From Bradyrhizobium cajani (lineage in GTDB: Bacteria; Pseudomonadota; Alphaproteobacteria; Rhizobiales; Xanthobacteraceae), in contig NZ_WQNE01000006.1 in the NCBI RefSeq assembly GCF_009759665.1, positions 124,001-188,000 of the forward strand: 64,000 nt of DNA. Reading direction: 5' to 3'. The notes beneath the pieces are model-generated. The model was not told where the DNA came from and made no database searches. It was given only the letters and a program-made list of their open reading frames with translations. The translations under genes and the position numbers were made by a program. Positions 19,231 through 27,606 of the stretch are shown here, in pieces (position 1 is the stretch's first letter; each line of letters starts with the position of its first letter).

Positions 19231-20405
19231 GCGGCGAAAGACTAACGGACAAGGAAGTCGGCGAGCGCCTGCGGCTAGCGCGTGAGAACGCGAAGCTGAC
19301 GCAGGTCGATGCCGCCGCCCAGATTGGAGTTGTGCGTACCACCCTTGTTGCGATCGAACAGGGAAAGCGCCGCGTCCAGATGGATGAGCTGCAAAAGCTC
19401 GCTATCGCTTATCGGACTTCCGCGAACGCTCTCTTGCGGCGTGAGGCGGTGCATCTTGATATGGTGCCTCGGTTCCGAAAGTTGCAGGAAAGCAGCGATG
19501 ATGCGGTAGAAGCTGCAACGCGCCTCCTAAACGACCTCGTCCGCGCCGAAGTGGAGCTTGAGAATGCCCTGGGCGTCGTCCGTACGCGCAATTATCCTCC
19601 CGAGCGGCCAATCCTGCCGGGCGATATCCGAGCGCAGGCGGAGCAGGATGCGCAAGAGCTGCGCGATTGGCTCGGCCTGGGACCCGGCCCAATCACCGAT
19701 ATTGTTTCCATCTTGGATTTACAGCTCGGCGTCCGCGTCTACGTGCGGCCCCTCAACGGCAAGGTATCGGGCCTCTTTGCTTATGATGAGACCGCGGGCG
19801 CATGTATTCTTCTGAATGCGAATCATCCCCCTGAGCGGCTGCTGCAGTCAGGAGTGCATGAGACCGCGCATCTTATTTCGACCCGCCGTCAGCCCGAAGT
19901 GCTGACGGATGACGAGCGTTTCGCGTCGAGGGAAGAACGTTATGCCAACGCTTTTCAGCGTTCTTTCATCACGCCGGCACGGGTTGTGCGTCAACAATTC
20001 GCGGAAATGACCGCGGGTCAATCTCACCTCACGCGCCGCCACATCATCCTTCTTGCCCACACTTCGGGCGTGTCGCGTGAAGCTATGGTGCGCCGATTGG
20101 AGGAACTGAAACTCGCCCGCGAGGGTACCTGGGATTGGTTTGTCGCTAATGGCGGGATTACGGACGATCAAGTCCGTCAGGTGCTTGGCGAGTTGCCTGA
20201 CAAAAGGGTCTATACCGCCCGGGCGCAGGGCTTGGTCCCGCCGCGTCTCGCCCTTCTCGCCCGCGAGGCGTGGAAGAAGGATATCTATAGCGAAGGACAA
20301 CTTGCCCGGTTGCTGCAACTAAATCGCCACGAGGTAAGAGAGCTTCTGGAGGGCGCGGAAAAAGAGGAAAGCGAAGCCAATGAGCTTGTCAAGCTTCCTC
20401 ACTAA
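19227..20405 (+). CDS. XRE helix-turn-helix plus ImmA/IrrE metallopeptidase
   Basis: This protein fuses a DNA-binding XRE domain (residues 10-65, LRLARENAKLTQVDAAAQIG) to an ImmA/IrrE-type zinc peptidase whose HExxH site is intact (HETAH, residues 211-215). In known systems such proteins sense damage or phage and cleave a repressor, or themselves, to switch on neighbouring genes. The C-terminal 130 residues include more helical segments (VSREAMVRRLEELKLAREGT). It has 392 residues, starts within the stop of the QueC-like gene (ATGA) and overlaps the PIN gene by 26 bases, so translation is coupled through the operon. It is the likely regulator or sensor of this unit. Confidence 0.8.
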   Translation: MSGERLTDKEVGERLRLARENAKLTQVDAAAQIGVVRTTLVAIEQGKRRVQMDELQKLAIAYRTSANALLRREAVHLDMVPRFRKLQESSDDAVEAATRLLNDLVRAEVELENALGVVRTRNYPPERPILPGDIRAQAEQDAQELRDWLGLGPGPITDIVSILDLQLGVRVYVRPLNGKVSGLFAYDETAGACILLNANHPPERLLQSGVHETAHLISTRRQPEVLTDDERFASREERYANAFQRSFITPARVVRQQFAEMTAGQSHLTRRHIILLAHTSGVSREAMVRRLEELKLAREGTWDWFVANGGITDDQVRQVLGELPDKRVYTARAQGLVPPRLALLAREAWKKDIYSEGQLARLLQLNRHEVRELLEGAEKEESEANELVKLPH

Positions 20406-20997
20406 TCGCCGCGTGGGTTTAGTTGCCGATGCCAGCGTTATGATCAATTTGAACGCCACGGCTCGCGCTGCAGATATAGTGAAGGCTGTGCCTAACCCGT
20501 TTTCGATCACGGAGAACGCCGCGGCTGAGCTAAAAGCGGGATCTCAGAAGGGCTATAGGGATCACGAACAGCTTCTTGAGCTGATTGACGCAGGCCTCAT
20601 ACGCCGCGCTCCTCTTAGCGGTCCGGGTATGGCGGTTTATGAAAGCCTTATCGACGGTTCTGCCAGGCAGACACTTGACGACGGTGAAGCCGCAACCATC
20701 GCTTATGCGAAAGAGATTTCCGGGATCGCGCTCATAGACGAGCGCAAGGCAAGATCCCTATGCGCGAGCCAATATCCAGGGCTCCTCGTCGCGTGCACCG
20801 TAGAGTTTCTGATGCATGACGCCATTGCATTGGCTATCGGTGTCCAGGCGCAAGCTGACGCATTGTTGAGCGCTTTGAACGGCGCTCGCATGCATGTGCC
20901 CTCTGAGCATCTGGAACGACTTCGCACGATGATCGACCCGGAGCGGGCGGCATTATGCAGCAGCCTGCCCAAGACGGCGCGAGCAGCTACCGTCTGA
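20380..20997 (+). CDS. PIN-domain nuclease-like protein
   Basis: The 205-residue protein has the acidic residues of a PIN-fold ribonuclease in order: D in LVADASVMINL (near residue 17), E in LDDGEAATIAYA (near 109), and D in IALIDERKARSL (near 124). PIN proteins are the toxins of many toxin-antitoxin pairs and effectors of some defence operons. The start overlaps the end of the XRE-ImmA/IrrE gene by 26 bases. That makes the upstream protein a candidate for its control or immunity. A longer C-terminus (LLSALNGARMHVPSEHLERL) is typical of PIN proteins of the DUF3368 type. Confidence 0.7.
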   Translation: MSLSSFLTNRRVGLVADASVMINLNATARAADIVKAVPNPFSITENAAAELKAGSQKGYRDHEQLLELIDAGLIRRAPLSGPGMAVYESLIDGSARQTLDDGEAATIAYAKEISGIALIDERKARSLCASQYPGLLVACTVEFLMHDAIALAIGVQAQADALLSALNGARMHVPSEHLERLRTMIDPERAALCSSLPKTARAATV

Positions 20998-21599
20998 CGA
21001 CGTTCTGGCCAACACGACCAAGATGGCAGTGATATTCCTAAGCGCCAGAGCAGGATTAAGAAGCCGCCGCGCGCAAACGTTAGTTCCAATTAATGTGACC
21101 AGCCGACAACTTTTTGAATTCGGAGCCATGGCACATCCGGGGTTGGCCTCGATGTTTGCAATCAAGTAATCGAGGCATTCTTGCAGGCATTGATTGATCA
21201 CTGTTGCCCTCACTAGGGTAAGCGCAGTTTTTGCATGCGTGCGGCACAGTGTCCTGCCAAGCTGCGCGCGAACCTCAAAGTCCGACAACGCTACCATCAC
21301 ATGCGCTGCGAACCTGTCGCCCGCGAGCGATAGTATTGCGTCGTAACCCCCCTACCGCCGGGTGACAAGCCTCCGCAGTACGAGACGCCTCTGCCGATTC
21401 GGCACATGAGAACGGTCTTGAAAAGTCGTTGCGCGAGGTTGTCGAAGATCGATTGCTGGTCCGGAACATAAGAATAGAGCTGCGCAGCTACTGGCGGCTC
21501 ATGATGGAAGTTGTCCCAGCCATTGTGCTTGTCACGCAGTTCCGTAATCAGCTCGTCGACGATGACAACGCGCTCGGATGGCGAACGTAAGGCATTGCC
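20998..21599. other. Stretch without a supported gene
   Basis: Short overlapping frames only. The stretch separates the QueC-like operon from the relaxase remnant and probably once belonged to a mobilisation region. Confidence 0.4.
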
Positions 21600-22196
21600 T
21601 CACATGCGCTCGGCTGCATGTATGGTCGCCAGCTCCTGCGCGCGAACGTCGAGCTTTTGCCGCCGGGCTCGGTGCAGGGCCGATAACTTGGCCGACCGCT
21701 CCGCCATGCCGCGAGCGACCCGCTGGTCGATCCGCAATTTCGCGGCGGCGTCGCGCTGCCTGATCCCGGCTTTGGCTTCGTCGACCCCGGCAACTTGTTG
21801 CTCGATGGATAAGAGCTTCTTATTGAGATCGCGCGTCCTGACGCCCTCGATCTGGCGCGCAAGGCTGTGCACCTTGCCAAAACGGTCGACTACCACGTAC
21901 GCGCGCCGGTCACCCGTCGATAAGACGTACCCCTTCTCCTTCAGCGCCGCCTGGAACGCTTCCGCACTGTCCGACCTGCGGTAGGCCTCCGTGATCTCCG
22001 CCCGGAGCTGCACCGGGTCGATCCCGGTTTCATCATACTGGGCTTTCTCGGCGAGGGTCTGCTCCTTCTTGCGCTGGCGCTCCGCGCCCCGGTCCTGCGC
22101 AAGACGGTCAGGCAAAGGCAGCCCGAACTCCATGGCAAGTTCCTTGGCGACACTGCGCAGCTTCTGCCGGTCGTGGGAGAGTTGCACCGCACGCAA
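21600..22196 (-). pseudogene. Fragment of a conjugative relaxase
   Basis: The 198 residues match the middle part of the large relaxase/mobilisation proteins of rhizobial integrative elements: basic, helical, with the recognisable block EKGYVLSTGDRRAYVVVDRF followed by GKVHSLARQIEGVRTRDLNK. The N-terminal nicking domain with its catalytic Tyr and His cluster is missing, as is the usual C-terminus, so it cannot nick DNA. It marks a former mobilisation region beside the Wadjet operon. Confidence 0.65.
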
Positions 22197-22235
22197 TGCA
22201 GTGCCGGCAGACTTCAGTTGCTCACTTCAATCGGG

Positions 22236-22252
22236 CTCAGTCTTTGACTGAG
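22236..22252. terminator. Hairpin downstream of jetD
   Basis: CTCAGTC-TTT-GACTGAG is a perfect 7-bp inverted repeat about 110 bases past the jetD stop. There is no T-run on the minus side, so it is at best a weak terminator. Confidence 0.3.
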
Positions 22253-22364
22253 GGACCGCAAGGCTTGTAGCGCAGTGTCGGGACCCGATTAAGCGCGAGC
22301 ACGACCTCACCTGCACGACGGCTTGGCCATCCGGATCGACACCGCGTTGATCCGCGCGCATTTT

Positions 22365-23534
22365 CTAATGAAGCTCTGGCAGGACTGGATCGAGTTCTTC
22401 CTGCTCGAGCGTCTTGGCTCCATCTTCCGCCAGGTACGCTGCCAAAGCGGCGATACCGGAGTCCGGTGGACACCGAGCGGGTGCCGATTTTTTGAACGGC
22501 ACTCGCCCCAAGCGCTCGGCAACTTCGACGCTCATGAGGTGGGGACGGATCGGTCGGTGGACGGCGCGCTCGATGGTGTGGAAGATCCAGGTGCCGTCCG
22601 GATCGATGTCCGACCAATGAAAGATCGGCGTCTGTTCGGATACCAATCCTGCGATCGTCCGCAGCGCCTGCTGCGTGGCAAGCGAGGGGTACCCGCCGAC
22701 ATACATGGTCGTTCCTAATCGGCCGGGGTCCGCCTCGGCGATGTGCCGGTTGAAGCTTGCGAAGTTTTCGATCGTCAGAACGTAGGCCGGTGGCTCCCGG
22801 AAGCGGATGCGATCTGCTTCCTTGGGAGCGATTCCGAGATAGTGCGGAGATATGCTGGAAAGATCGGCTCCGTCGAGGTCGATCTTGCCCGCGATCAGCA
22901 GCGGAGGCGCGAAGCGCTCCAGTCCGATCGCTCGCAGTGCCTCGCGGGGACGGGCGCCAGGTGGAAAGTCCATTATGCCGCTCAAAAGCCGGACCACGGC
23001 ACCCTCAATGCGTTCGAGTATCTTGCTGTGCCCCACCGTACGTCGCGAGAAAGTTTTGTAGTCGACGTCCAGATGCTTGTTATCGAGGATCGCCTGCGCG
23101 AGAACGAATGCGTGGCGCAGCGTGTCGACGTCGGACGAACCGAATCCGTGCCACGTCTTACCCCGCGCCCACACCTCTGCGATTTGAGAGCCGGTGTTCT
23201 TCAGGGACTCGTGCAGCGCCACTCCGGCTACAAGCCGCGCGGCGGCGTCCTCCGCGATGCGTGACGCCGGGGTGCGGCCGAGATATCGGTATAAGATCTC
23301 CGCCGAGGCCAACCGCATGTGCGCCACTTGGTCTCGTTTGGCGCCGCGCCCCCAGCCAATGGACACCGCGCCGGCACTTTCGGCTCTCCTGATCTGGTTC
23401 AGAAAAGCGTCCGCCGCGACGACCGACGAGAAAGCGGCATAGTCGGCGTGGGCGATTGGGCTTGCGGCCCCGGCCTCGAAGCGATCGAGCAGGTCATTCA
23501 GGAGCCGGTTAGCGTCCGTGAAACGTCGCGCCAT
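22365..23534 (-). CDS. jetD: Wadjet JetD: TOPRIM plasmid-cutting nuclease
   Basis: JetD is the nuclease of Wadjet, which cuts circular plasmid DNA after the JetABC motor has extruded it. The 389-residue protein has helical N-terminal DNA-binding parts and a C-terminal TOPRIM domain with the conserved Glu in YVLTIENFASF and the DxD pair in HWSDIDPDG. It starts 2 bases after the jetC stop, so it is translated with jetC. Its length is normal, and there is no frameshift. It is the last gene of a four-gene operon in the order jetA-jetB-jetC-jetD on the minus strand. Confidence 0.9.
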   Translation of the reverse strand: MARRFTDANRLLNDLLDRFEAGAASPIAHADYAAFSSVVAADAFLNQIRRAESAGAVSIGWGRGAKRDQVAHMRLASAEILYRYLGRTPASRIAEDAAARLVAGVALHESLKNTGSQIAEVWARGKTWHGFGSSDVDTLRHAFVLAQAILDNKHLDVDYKTFSRRTVGHSKILERIEGAVVRLLSGIMDFPPGARPREALRAIGLERFAPPLLIAGKIDLDGADLSSISPHYLGIAPKEADRIRFREPPAYVLTIENFASFNRHIAEADPGRLGTTMYVGGYPSLATQQALRTIAGLVSEQTPIFHWSDIDPDGTWIFHTIERAVHRPIRPHLMSVEVAERLGRVPFKKSAPARCPPDSGIAALAAYLAEDGAKTLEQEELDPVLPELH

Positions 23535-23536
23535 AG

Positions 23537-26500
23537 CTACTCGGCGGCCAGACGGGTGGCGAGCTCATCTTCGGACATCAGGTCCGGATCGATGGCCATC
23601 AGCTCGCGCTTGGCCTTCTCTTTCAGTTCCACCACGGTCGCCCTGGATTGCTCGCCGATCCGGTCCACCTCCACGATCGTGTCCATGTGCTCGAGCACGG
23701 CGACCCGCTTCTCGAACGGCGCCGCGATCACGAACTGCAGGCCGAGGTTTTTGTAGAAGCTCATCATCTGCCGCTGGTTCTTGCCGTCCATCTTGGAGAA
23801 GGCCTCATCGAACATGGCCAGGGCGAAACCGGCGGGCTTGCCGGCACGACGCTCCGCACTGCCGTAGACGGCGGCCAGCGAAGCGCCGATGGCGACGTAG
23901 ATAGGCACCTGCTGTTCGGCGCCAGACCCGGTCCCGCGCCGCTGCTCCCAGCGCGTCGAGCGGCCGGTGGCGACATCCTCCATGTGAATCTCGAAGGTGT
24001 AAAAATTCCGGTAGTCCTCGAACTGGGTGAAATCCTTGTCGGAGTCCTCAAGCAGCGCCTCGAGTGCGACGATCGTATCCTTGTGCGGAAAGTCGTCGGG
24101 CACGTCGCCCCGGAACAACATGTCGAGCGCCTCCGGGGACGTCTTGGCGATCTCAATGATCTTCAAGATGGGCTGGAACTCCACGACCTGGGTGCGGTGG
24201 AATGAATAACGCTCGTTGTGGAAGGGATGTGCGTAGAGACTGCGGTTCAACGATTGCAGCTCCCGCTCCATCTTGCCGATCCGGGCCGTGAGCGCGTTGA
24301 TGAACTCGCCGCGCAGCAGGGTGGAGGCCTTTTCCGCCGCTTCCCGAGCCTGCCGTTCGTACTGGCGCAGCTCGTTGGATTCGATATCCGCGATGAGCTG
24401 CTCCATCCAGGGCTTTACCTCTCTCAGCGGCTCGCTCTCCGCGCCGACTTGCGAGCTCATCCCGAACTGGTCGAAGTAATCGTAGAGGAGCTCGCGGACC
24501 CGCCGCTCGATGCGGGCGCGCTCTGCGTCGGAGGCGTCCGCATCCTTTAGTGCCCTGTCCGCGATGGCGCGGTGTTTCTCCGCGAAGCCCTTTTGAGCTG
24601 CGGCATTGAGGCGCTCGCGGTACACGATCCTACCCTTTGCGGCGGAGTAGAGCGGGAAGGTCTTGCGATAGATCGACCGGGCGACCCGCAGGTTAAGCTC
24701 GGAGCCGGGTACGTTTTCGCCCTCTCCGAGCCTCCTCTCTGCCGATCTGACCTCACCGTCATGCTCGCCGAACGCCTTCTGCTGGATCTTTCGCTCGTCG
24801 AGCCTCTTCTCCTTCAGCTTCTGCTGCGCTCGTTTCTTGTCGCGAAGTCCGCCGTCGCCCGCCCCGTCAAGCGCTTCGAGCCTCGCCTGGGCTTCGGCGA
24901 TCTCGGTCTGCGCGGCTGCGAAGGCAGCGGCGCTGGCCTTCAGATCGTCACGCTCCTCGCAGATGTTCTTCAGAGCGGCAAAGGCCTGCTCTGCCGCCTG
25001 GGCCTCCTTGCTCTTTTCCGTTTGGAGCCGATCCAGTTCCTCGGCCTGATCCTGCAGGGAGCGCAGGGCGTTCGCCTGGGCCGCCTTTCCAATCTTGTGC
25101 TGCGAGGCTTCGATCCAGCGATGGGTCCTTACGAGTCCGTCGTCGTAGAGGCCGTCCTTCATGATAGCCCGCCCCGGCCTGTTGAACTGGTCGAGCGTAT
25201 CCGCGAGGCGGACCGTGCCGTAGCGGCGCATGATGAAGGCCATCGCGTCCGGATCCTGGCTCCGGAAGATCGAGGGGAAAGTACCGCGCTCCGGCTTGGC
25301 CCTGAACTGCTCGAGCTTGTTTAGACTCACTAGCGATGCATGGCGAAACTCGCGGCGACCTTCCTTGAAGATCGACGTGGCGGCGCTGATATCCCCTCTG
25401 TCCACGAACACGGCTTCTCGGTCGCGGCCGAGGAGCGCCTCGGCGGCTCCCACCCACTCGGGTTCGGCGACTTCGATGATCTCGCAGAGCACGCGCGGGA
25501 CCATTCCGCTCTGCCGCAGCCTGCGGCAGAGGAGTTCAGTGTCATCGCCGAGATAGGCCCGAGCCCCTCCGGCGGCGTGCTGTCGAATCCGTTCGAGCAC
25601 CTCGTCGCGGCGGCCTCGGAGCCCGGAAAGCTCCGCGATGATCCTTTGGCGCGCTTCGTCGATCTTCGGCAGCCATTCCTGGCCGCTTGCCGCGAAGGAC
25701 TTCTCGGCCGCGGAGAGCTCGTCGGAGACGCGCCCGATGTCGGCCCCGGCGGTGGCGGTCAGAAGACGCTCAAGGGCAGGAACGAAGTCCTCGAAACCGT
25801 CCACGCACATCGGGCGGAGCGGCTCCAGGCGGCGGATGTTCTCCAGACGAGCCTTGAAGTCCGCCGAGGCGCGGTGCGCCGCCTGCCCGGCCGCATCGGC
25901 GGTCTGCTGCAGGGACTTTCTGCCGGTCTTGGCATCGTGCTCGGCGATCGCGGCCGTGAGGCGCTCGATCTCGTTATCGATGGCCTTGACGTCGTCGTCG
26001 ATGAAATCGAGTTCTTTTGCTGCGGCGTCCCGGCGCGCCATCTCGGTACGCCGCTTGGTCTTGAAGTCCAGGTTTATCGCGCGCGCCGCGAGCCAAGTCG
26101 CGCGTTTTGCGATCCACTCCTCCCTGAACTTGGTCTCGTGCGCTTCTTCAAGAGTGCCGAGGACGACCCGAAGCGCCCTCAGGGCTTCGAGCCTGAGGCG
26201 CATCTTTCTGATGGTTTCGCTGATGTTGCGGTATGTCTGGATCGACTCGCGCAGCTCCTTGATGCCGATGGGGCTGTCTTCGAGGATGTAGTTCCGCACG
26301 AACTGCGTGGCCGTCTGGTTGTGGTCGAGCGTCATCGCGTTGACGATTGATTTCTGAAGGGCGCTGGCGTTCTGCTCGCCATAGGGCGAATGCGGCAGAA
26401 GATGGCGCATGTACTCGCGGACGTAGTCGCTCGCCCGGTCGCGATGATTGACGAAGTTGCCTTCGCCGACCGCTGCGACGATCCGGGCGCGCACGTCCTC

Positions 26501-26971
26501 CCACGGCGCCGGGAATTGCGACTTTCCGCGCTGCTCGATGAAGTCCTTGGAGCTCAGAACGGTACCAACGGCGACGAACAGTGCCAGTACGGTCTCCCTG
26601 CTGTCGGACTTGCGCGCCTCAAGCGCCATGCCGATCGTGACCGGCGGTCGATCGCCTTCTTTGTCTTCGAAGCCTAGCGCCACGTAGGTGCGCGCCTCGT
26701 CGCGCCGGCGCTGATCTTCCCCGAGCGTCCCAAGGCAGTAATCGACGACGCTGCGCTTCGAGCCGCTGCGCGATTTTCCGCTGTCGCCGGCGACCGCGTT
26801 CAGGCGCAAGAACCGCCGGCTCCCGCCGGTGAGAACGACCTGTGCCATGTCGAGGATTGTCGATTTGCCGGACCGGTTCTCGCCCAGGACCCCGACGTGT
26901 CCTATCACGTCGATGTCGGCGATGTCGAACAGGTGCCAGTTCACCATCGTGAGGTGTCGCAGCTCCATCAT
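23537..26971 (-). CDS. jetC: Wadjet JetC: SMC/MukB-like ATPase
   Basis: JetC is the SMC-type motor of Wadjet; with JetA and JetB it forms a condensin-like loop extruder acting on plasmids. The 1,144-residue protein has Walker A near residue 30 (GENRSGKST), a long Glu/Arg/Ala-rich coiled coil broken by a hinge-like middle (about residues 480-620), the ABC signature region SGAEQQ near residue 1018, and Walker B FALAMFDEAFSKMD near 1050. All the ATPase motifs look intact. It starts inside the jetB stop (ATGA). High-GC codon use is uniform with the rest of the operon. Confidence 0.92.
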   Translation of the reverse strand: MMELRHLTMVNWHLFDIADIDVIGHVGVLGENRSGKSTILDMAQVVLTGGSRRFLRLNAVAGDSGKSRSGSKRSVVDYCLGTLGEDQRRRDEARTYVALGFEDKEGDRPPVTIGMALEARKSDSRETVLALFVAVGTVLSSKDFIEQRGKSQFPAPWEDVRARIVAAVGEGNFVNHRDRASDYVREYMRHLLPHSPYGEQNASALQKSIVNAMTLDHNQTATQFVRNYILEDSPIGIKELRESIQTYRNISETIRKMRLRLEALRALRVVLGTLEEAHETKFREEWIAKRATWLAARAINLDFKTKRRTEMARRDAAAKELDFIDDDVKAIDNEIERLTAAIAEHDAKTGRKSLQQTADAAGQAAHRASADFKARLENIRRLEPLRPMCVDGFEDFVPALERLLTATAGADIGRVSDELSAAEKSFAASGQEWLPKIDEARQRIIAELSGLRGRRDEVLERIRQHAAGGARAYLGDDTELLCRRLRQSGMVPRVLCEIIEVAEPEWVGAAEALLGRDREAVFVDRGDISAATSIFKEGRREFRHASLVSLNKLEQFRAKPERGTFPSIFRSQDPDAMAFIMRRYGTVRLADTLDQFNRPGRAIMKDGLYDDGLVRTHRWIEASQHKIGKAAQANALRSLQDQAEELDRLQTEKSKEAQAAEQAFAALKNICEERDDLKASAAAFAAAQTEIAEAQARLEALDGAGDGGLRDKKRAQQKLKEKRLDERKIQQKAFGEHDGEVRSAERRLGEGENVPGSELNLRVARSIYRKTFPLYSAAKGRIVYRERLNAAAQKGFAEKHRAIADRALKDADASDAERARIERRVRELLYDYFDQFGMSSQVGAESEPLREVKPWMEQLIADIESNELRQYERQAREAAEKASTLLRGEFINALTARIGKMERELQSLNRSLYAHPFHNERYSFHRTQVVEFQPILKIIEIAKTSPEALDMLFRGDVPDDFPHKDTIVALEALLEDSDKDFTQFEDYRNFYTFEIHMEDVATGRSTRWEQRRGTGSGAEQQVPIYVAIGASLAAVYGSAERRAGKPAGFALAMFDEAFSKMDGKNQRQMMSFYKNLGLQFVIAAPFEKRVAVLEHMDTIVEVDRIGEQSRATVVELKEKAKRELMAIDPDLMSEDELATRLAAE

Positions 26972-27606
26972 GCCTCATCTCCTGCGGGCTGCGGAAACCG
27001 CGCCTCCTCGCTACGGACGTAGCGCTCAAGCCGTTGGAGGGCATCGCCGCCACTGATCAGCTTGATCATCGGGCGGATCCTGATCTCGCAGTCCTGCTGC
27101 TCGTCGTCGAAGTCCCCGATCTCAACCAGGTTGCGCTGGGCCGCCTCGCGCAGGACGTCACGGAAACGGGCGGCCGAGATCGCGCCTCCGCCGCCATGTT
27201 GCGCCATCTCACGGTAGCGATCGAACAGGTCGTTCAAGGTGGCGACAACGACGGCCCGGTCCTCGACCGCTCCGACGTTCACCTCTTGCTGCCAGTACGC
27301 CGCCAGCACCAGCATGACGATGGTTTCGTCGAGCTTCATTCGAGGCAGCGGCACATCCTCGTCCATGGCGACGATGCCCGCCCATTGCGCTTCCGGATCG
27401 CGATGGACGCGGTATCCGCAACTATCGAAGAAGCCGTCGACCACGTCGCGGAAGCGGCCATCCATGATCATGTTGTAGACTGTCCCAGTCCGGGGATCTC
27501 CCGCGAACACGAACTGCCGCCGTAGCAGGAAGTGCAGCGCTTTGCGGAGGTCAGCTGCCTTTTCCGCGCCGAAGGATCGCTCGATGTTTTCGAACTCACT
27601 GAGCAC
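26968..27606 (-). CDS. jetB: Wadjet JetB: kite-type accessory subunit
   Basis: JetB is the MukE-like (kite) subunit that links JetA to the JetC motor. The GTG start at 27606 is preferred because it overlaps the end of jetA and gives the family N-terminus (LSEFENIERSFGAEKAADLR); the frame is open further upstream inside jetA. At 212 residues the protein has winged-helix character with FVFAGDPRTGTVYNMIMDGR and MKLDETIVMLVLAAYWQQEV. The stop overlaps jetC by ATGA. Confidence 0.87.
   Translation of the reverse strand: MLSEFENIERSFGAEKAADLRKALHFLLRRQFVFAGDPRTGTVYNMIMDGRFRDVVDGFFDSCGYRVHRDPEAQWAGIVAMDEDVPLPRMKLDETIVMLVLAAYWQQEVNVGAVEDRAVVVATLNDLFDRYREMAQHGGGGAISAARFRDVLREAAQRNLVEIGDFDDEQQDCEIRIRPMIKLISGGDALQRLERYVRSEEARFPQPAGDEA

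Noticed and set aside
17854..20997. Assignment of the QueC-like operon to the known Qat system
   Set aside because: No QatA-type ATPase or QatD TatD-type nuclease is present, and the partners differ.
23648..26677. Several long plus-strand frames across the Wadjet operon
   Set aside because: They mirror the high-GC jetC gene and contain no recognisable domains.
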